NCBI RefSeq assembly: GCF_001428685.1
Contig: NZ_LMIK01000006.1
Span: 1-64,000, forward strand
Length of the DNA stretch: 64,000 nucleotides
Reading direction: 5' to 3'
DNA from: Lysobacter sp. Root76
GTDB taxonomy: Bacteria; Pseudomonadota; Gammaproteobacteria; Xanthomonadales; Xanthomonadaceae
Shown here one piece after another: positions 61,903-64,000 of the stretch. The notes under the pieces are model-generated. The model had not been told where the DNA came from. It worked only from the letters and a program-made list of their open reading frames with translations, and did no database searches. The position numbers and the translations under genes are program-made. Each line of letters starts with the position of its first letter. Position 1 is the stretch's first letter.

Positions 61903-64000
61903 ATGCATCAGCTTTCAGCGCACAGCGTGGAGACGCCGCGTGCGCCTTCGCACGTATTCACTTCCTTGTTCTCCTGGTTCGCCACCGCGCTGCTGTGCCT
62001 GGCCAGCCTGTGGCCGCAGATGGCAGCGGCGGCGCCGTCCACGTTCTGCCCGACCCTGAGCATGTCGGTCGCGCACAGCGGTTCGCAGACCATCAACGTC
62101 GACCACTGCCACGGCGGCTTCGGCATCACCGCCGGGACCGCGGCCACGCCGCACGGCACGCGCACCATCGGCGCGCAGTCGCCCGGCAACATTCCGCTGA
62201 CCTATTCGCATAACGGCGACAGCGCGACCACCGACACCTTCGTGTTCCAGGACGACCTCGGCGGCGACATCACCGTCACCGTGGCCATCGGCCCGGCCTC
62301 GAGCATCGTGATCGGCCCGGCGACCGTCAGCCTGACCGCGGGCACGCCCTTCAGCACGACCCTGACCGCCACCGGCGGCACCGCTCCCTACACCTACACG
62401 CTCGACAGCGGTGCATTGCCGGCCGGGCTGACTCTGAGCGGGGCCGTGATCAGCGGCACCCCGACTGCCCGCGGCCCGCACAGCTTCTCGATCCGCGCCA
62501 CCGACAGCACCAGCGCCAGCGGCGTGAAGACCTACACGCCCACCGTCGCCAACCCGAGCTTGCAGATCGTCCCGTCCACGCCGCCGAACGCGGCCCAGGG
62601 CATCCCCTATTCGGTGACCTTCAGCACCACCGGCGGCGTCGCTCCGTATACCTATGCGCATGAGGTCGTTTCCGGTCCGCTGCCGCCCGGCCTGAGCCTG
62701 AGCGGCGCGACCCTGAGCGGCACGCCGACCACCCTGGGCACCTTTAGCTTCGGCATCCGCGTTACCGACAGCAGCACCGGCGTGGGCTCGTATTTCGAAG
62801 TCGAGACGGTCACCCTGACAGTCGTGGTCGCGCCGACCATCGTGGTCAACCCGGCCACCGTTCCGGGCGCGACCGTCGGCGCCGCCTACAGCCAGACCTT
62901 GACCGGCAGCGGCGGCACCGCGCCTTACACCTTCGCGATCACCGCCGGCGCCTTGCCGGCCGGGCTGAGTCTCAACACCACCACCGGCGCCCTGACCGGC
63001 ACGCCGACCGCGGCCGGCACCTTCAACTTCACGGTGCGTGCGACCGACGCCAACAGCTTCTCCGGCACGCGCGCCTACACCCTGGTCGTGGCGCCGCCGG
63101 TGATCGTGGTCGCGCCGACCACCTTGCCCAACGGCACGGTCGCGGCGGCCTACAGCCAGACCGTCAGCGCCAGCGGCGGTATCTCGCCGTACACCTTCGC
63201 GATCACCGCCGGCGCGCTGCCGGCCGGCGTCACCCTGAACGCCAGCACCGGCGCCGTCAGCGGCACGCCGACCGCGGGCGGCACCTTCAACTTCACCGTG
63301 ACCGCGACCGGCAGCAGCACCGGCACCGGTGCGCCGCATACCGGGTCGCGCGCCTACAGCCTGGTGATCGCACCGCCGACCATCAACCTGCCGGCCACCA
63401 CCCTGGCCGACGGCACGCAGAACCTGGCCTACAGCGCCACGCTCAATCCGGCCAGCGGCGGCACCGCGCCGTACACCTATGCGGTCACCGCCGGCGCCTT
63501 GCCGCCGGGCATCACCCTGGCCGCCAGCACCGGCGTGCTGTCGGGCACGCCGACCGCATCGGGCACGTTCAACTTCGCCGTGACCGCGACCGACAGCAGC
63601 ACCGGCACCGGCGCCTACAGCTCGGCGCCGCGCGGCTATACGCTGCAGATCATCAACATCCCGCCGGTGGCCAATCCGATCTCGGCCTCGATCGCCTACA
63701 ACAGCGGCGCCAATCCGATCGCGCTGAACATCACCGGCGGCGTTCCGACCTCGGTCGCGATCGGCACCGCGCCGGCCAACGGCACCGCGATCGCCAGCGG
63801 CACCACGATCACCTATCAGCCCAATCCCGGTTACGCCGGTCCCGACAGCTTCACTTACACCGCGACCAACGGCGCCGGCACGTCGGCGCCGGCCACGGTG
63901 ACCATCACGGTCGGCAACCCGACCATCACCGTGACCGCGGGCGGTCCGCTGACCGCGCAGATCGGCGTCGCCTACAGTCAGACCTTCACCTGGAACGGCG
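61903..64000 (+). CDS. Large secreted Ig-repeat protein, partial at window end
   Basis: At least 699 residues, open at the window edge. A signal peptide (LFSWFATALLCLASLWPQMAA, cut; cleavage near residue 47) and a short Cys-containing N-terminal domain come first. Five full putative Ig (He_PIG-type) repeats of ~90 residues follow, each with GGTAPYT..., ALPAGL... and SGTPTA-GTF-F motifs. Next comes a cadherin-like module (ANPISASIAYNSG... GPDSFTYTATNG), and a sixth Ig repeat begins at ~AQIGVAYSQTF. It is probably a surface adhesin or autotransporter; the C-terminal anchor is outside the window. Repeats 3-5 are near-identical in DNA over stretches. Confidence 0.85.
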   Translation, partial: MHQLSAHSVETPRAPSHVFTSLFSWFATALLCLASLWPQMAAAAPSTFCPTLSMSVAHSGSQTINVDHCHGGFGITAGTAATPHGTRTIGAQSPGNIPLTYSHNGDSATTDTFVFQDDLGGDITVTVAIGPASSIVIGPATVSLTAGTPFSTTLTATGGTAPYTYTLDSGALPAGLTLSGAVISGTPTARGPHSFSIRATDSTSASGVKTYTPTVANPSLQIVPSTPPNAAQGIPYSVTFSTTGGVAPYTYAHEVVSGPLPPGLSLSGATLSGTPTTLGTFSFGIRVTDSSTGVGSYFEVETVTLTVVVAPTIVVNPATVPGATVGAAYSQTLTGSGGTAPYTFAITAGALPAGLSLNTTTGALTGTPTAAGTFNFTVRATDANSFSGTRAYTLVVAPPVIVVAPTTLPNGTVAAAYSQTVSASGGISPYTFAITAGALPAGVTLNASTGAVSGTPTAGGTFNFTVTATGSSTGTGAPHTGSRAYSLVIAPPTINLPATTLADGTQNLAYSATLNPASGGTAPYTYAVTAGALPPGITLAASTGVLSGTPTASGTFNFAVTATDSSTGTGAYSSAPRGYTLQIINIPPVANPISASIAYNSGANPIALNITGGVPTSVAIGTAPANGTAIASGTTITYQPNPGYAGPDSFTYTATNGAGTSAPATVTITVGNPTITVTAGGPLTAQIGVAYSQTFTWNG

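Noticed and set aside
61915-63339. 474-residue open frame antisense to the Ig-repeat gene
   Set aside because: It mirrors the repeats of the sense gene; the sense frame has a signal peptide and clear Ig motifs.
62850-63560. Regular repeats that could suggest a CRISPR or satellite array
   Set aside because: They are in-frame coding repeats of Ig modules about 270-300 bp long, not short repeats with unique spacers.

Overview
The window looks like the chromosome of a high-GC gammaproteobacterium of the Xanthomonadaceae, most likely Lysobacter or a close relative. This rests on codon use (G/C third positions nearly everywhere), the gene families present, and many secreted lytic or lipolytic proteins. 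The genus is inferred; no rRNA or housekeeping marker is present. No tRNA, rRNA, CRISPR array, intact insertion sequence or integrase was seen.

Layout. 1-1.0 kb: AT-richer, island-like DNA with one orphan ORF and short purine-rich repeats. 1.0-5.0 kb: PaiB-like and CPBP-protease genes, small secreted or repeat proteins, and a DUF2975/HTH locus with a paired palindromic operator and a neighbouring membrane gene split by one in-frame TAG. 5.0-11.6 kb: a complete RND efflux operon (adaptor, pump, outer-membrane channel, TetR regulator) with a TetR-like palindrome on its promoter. 11.8-16.2 kb: methyltransferases, YCII-like and DUF4287 proteins, an M14 peptidase and a MerR regulator. 16.2-22.0 kb: a probable attack or scavenging block with a PhaZ7-like extracellular depolymerase, an 849-residue MACPF protein with a threefold-repeated C-terminus, a lipoprotein and a class 3 lipase. 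22-27 kb: amino-acid and peptide catabolism (PLP lyase, Lrp regulator, M20 peptidase) and a glutathione transferase. 26.7-29.6 kb: a three-gene operon around a DUF2235 (Tle-type) phospholipase, probably effector and immunity. 29.8-39.9 kb: assorted secreted and membrane proteins, including a glucosaminidase-like/von Willebrand D fusion, plus an SDR, an acyltransferase and a gene-poor stretch with a REP-like inverted repeat.

40.0-43.6 kb carries an ECF42-type sigma factor with DGPF/YCII and VOC genes. Three promoters in the window share TGTCGA-N17-CGTCG. Two lie in this cluster; the third precedes the DUF4287 gene 30 kb away, which suggests one regulon. A relic SRPBCC gene with a large internal deletion sits just upstream of the sigma gene. 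43.7-50.2 kb: YceI, DUF1579, M20, RidA, a class I amidotransferase, a YbdK-type ligase and a YgjP-type protease. 50.5-52.6 kb: a Sel1-like plus small cysteine-protein pair followed by a decayed tandem copy. 52.6-55.0 kb: AT-richer DNA with a DUF6766 protein, a cysteine hydrolase and an H-NS-like protein. 55.3-59.4 kb: a glycosyltransferase and a soxR/quinone-reductase divergent pair with a near-consensus SoxR box. 59.4-64 kb: three Tail-Collar paralogues and a GNAT gene, divergent from a large secreted Ig-repeat protein that runs off the window.

The strongest leads are the ECF42-type regulon, the MACPF protein, the DUF2235 operon and the Tail-Collar/Ig divergon.
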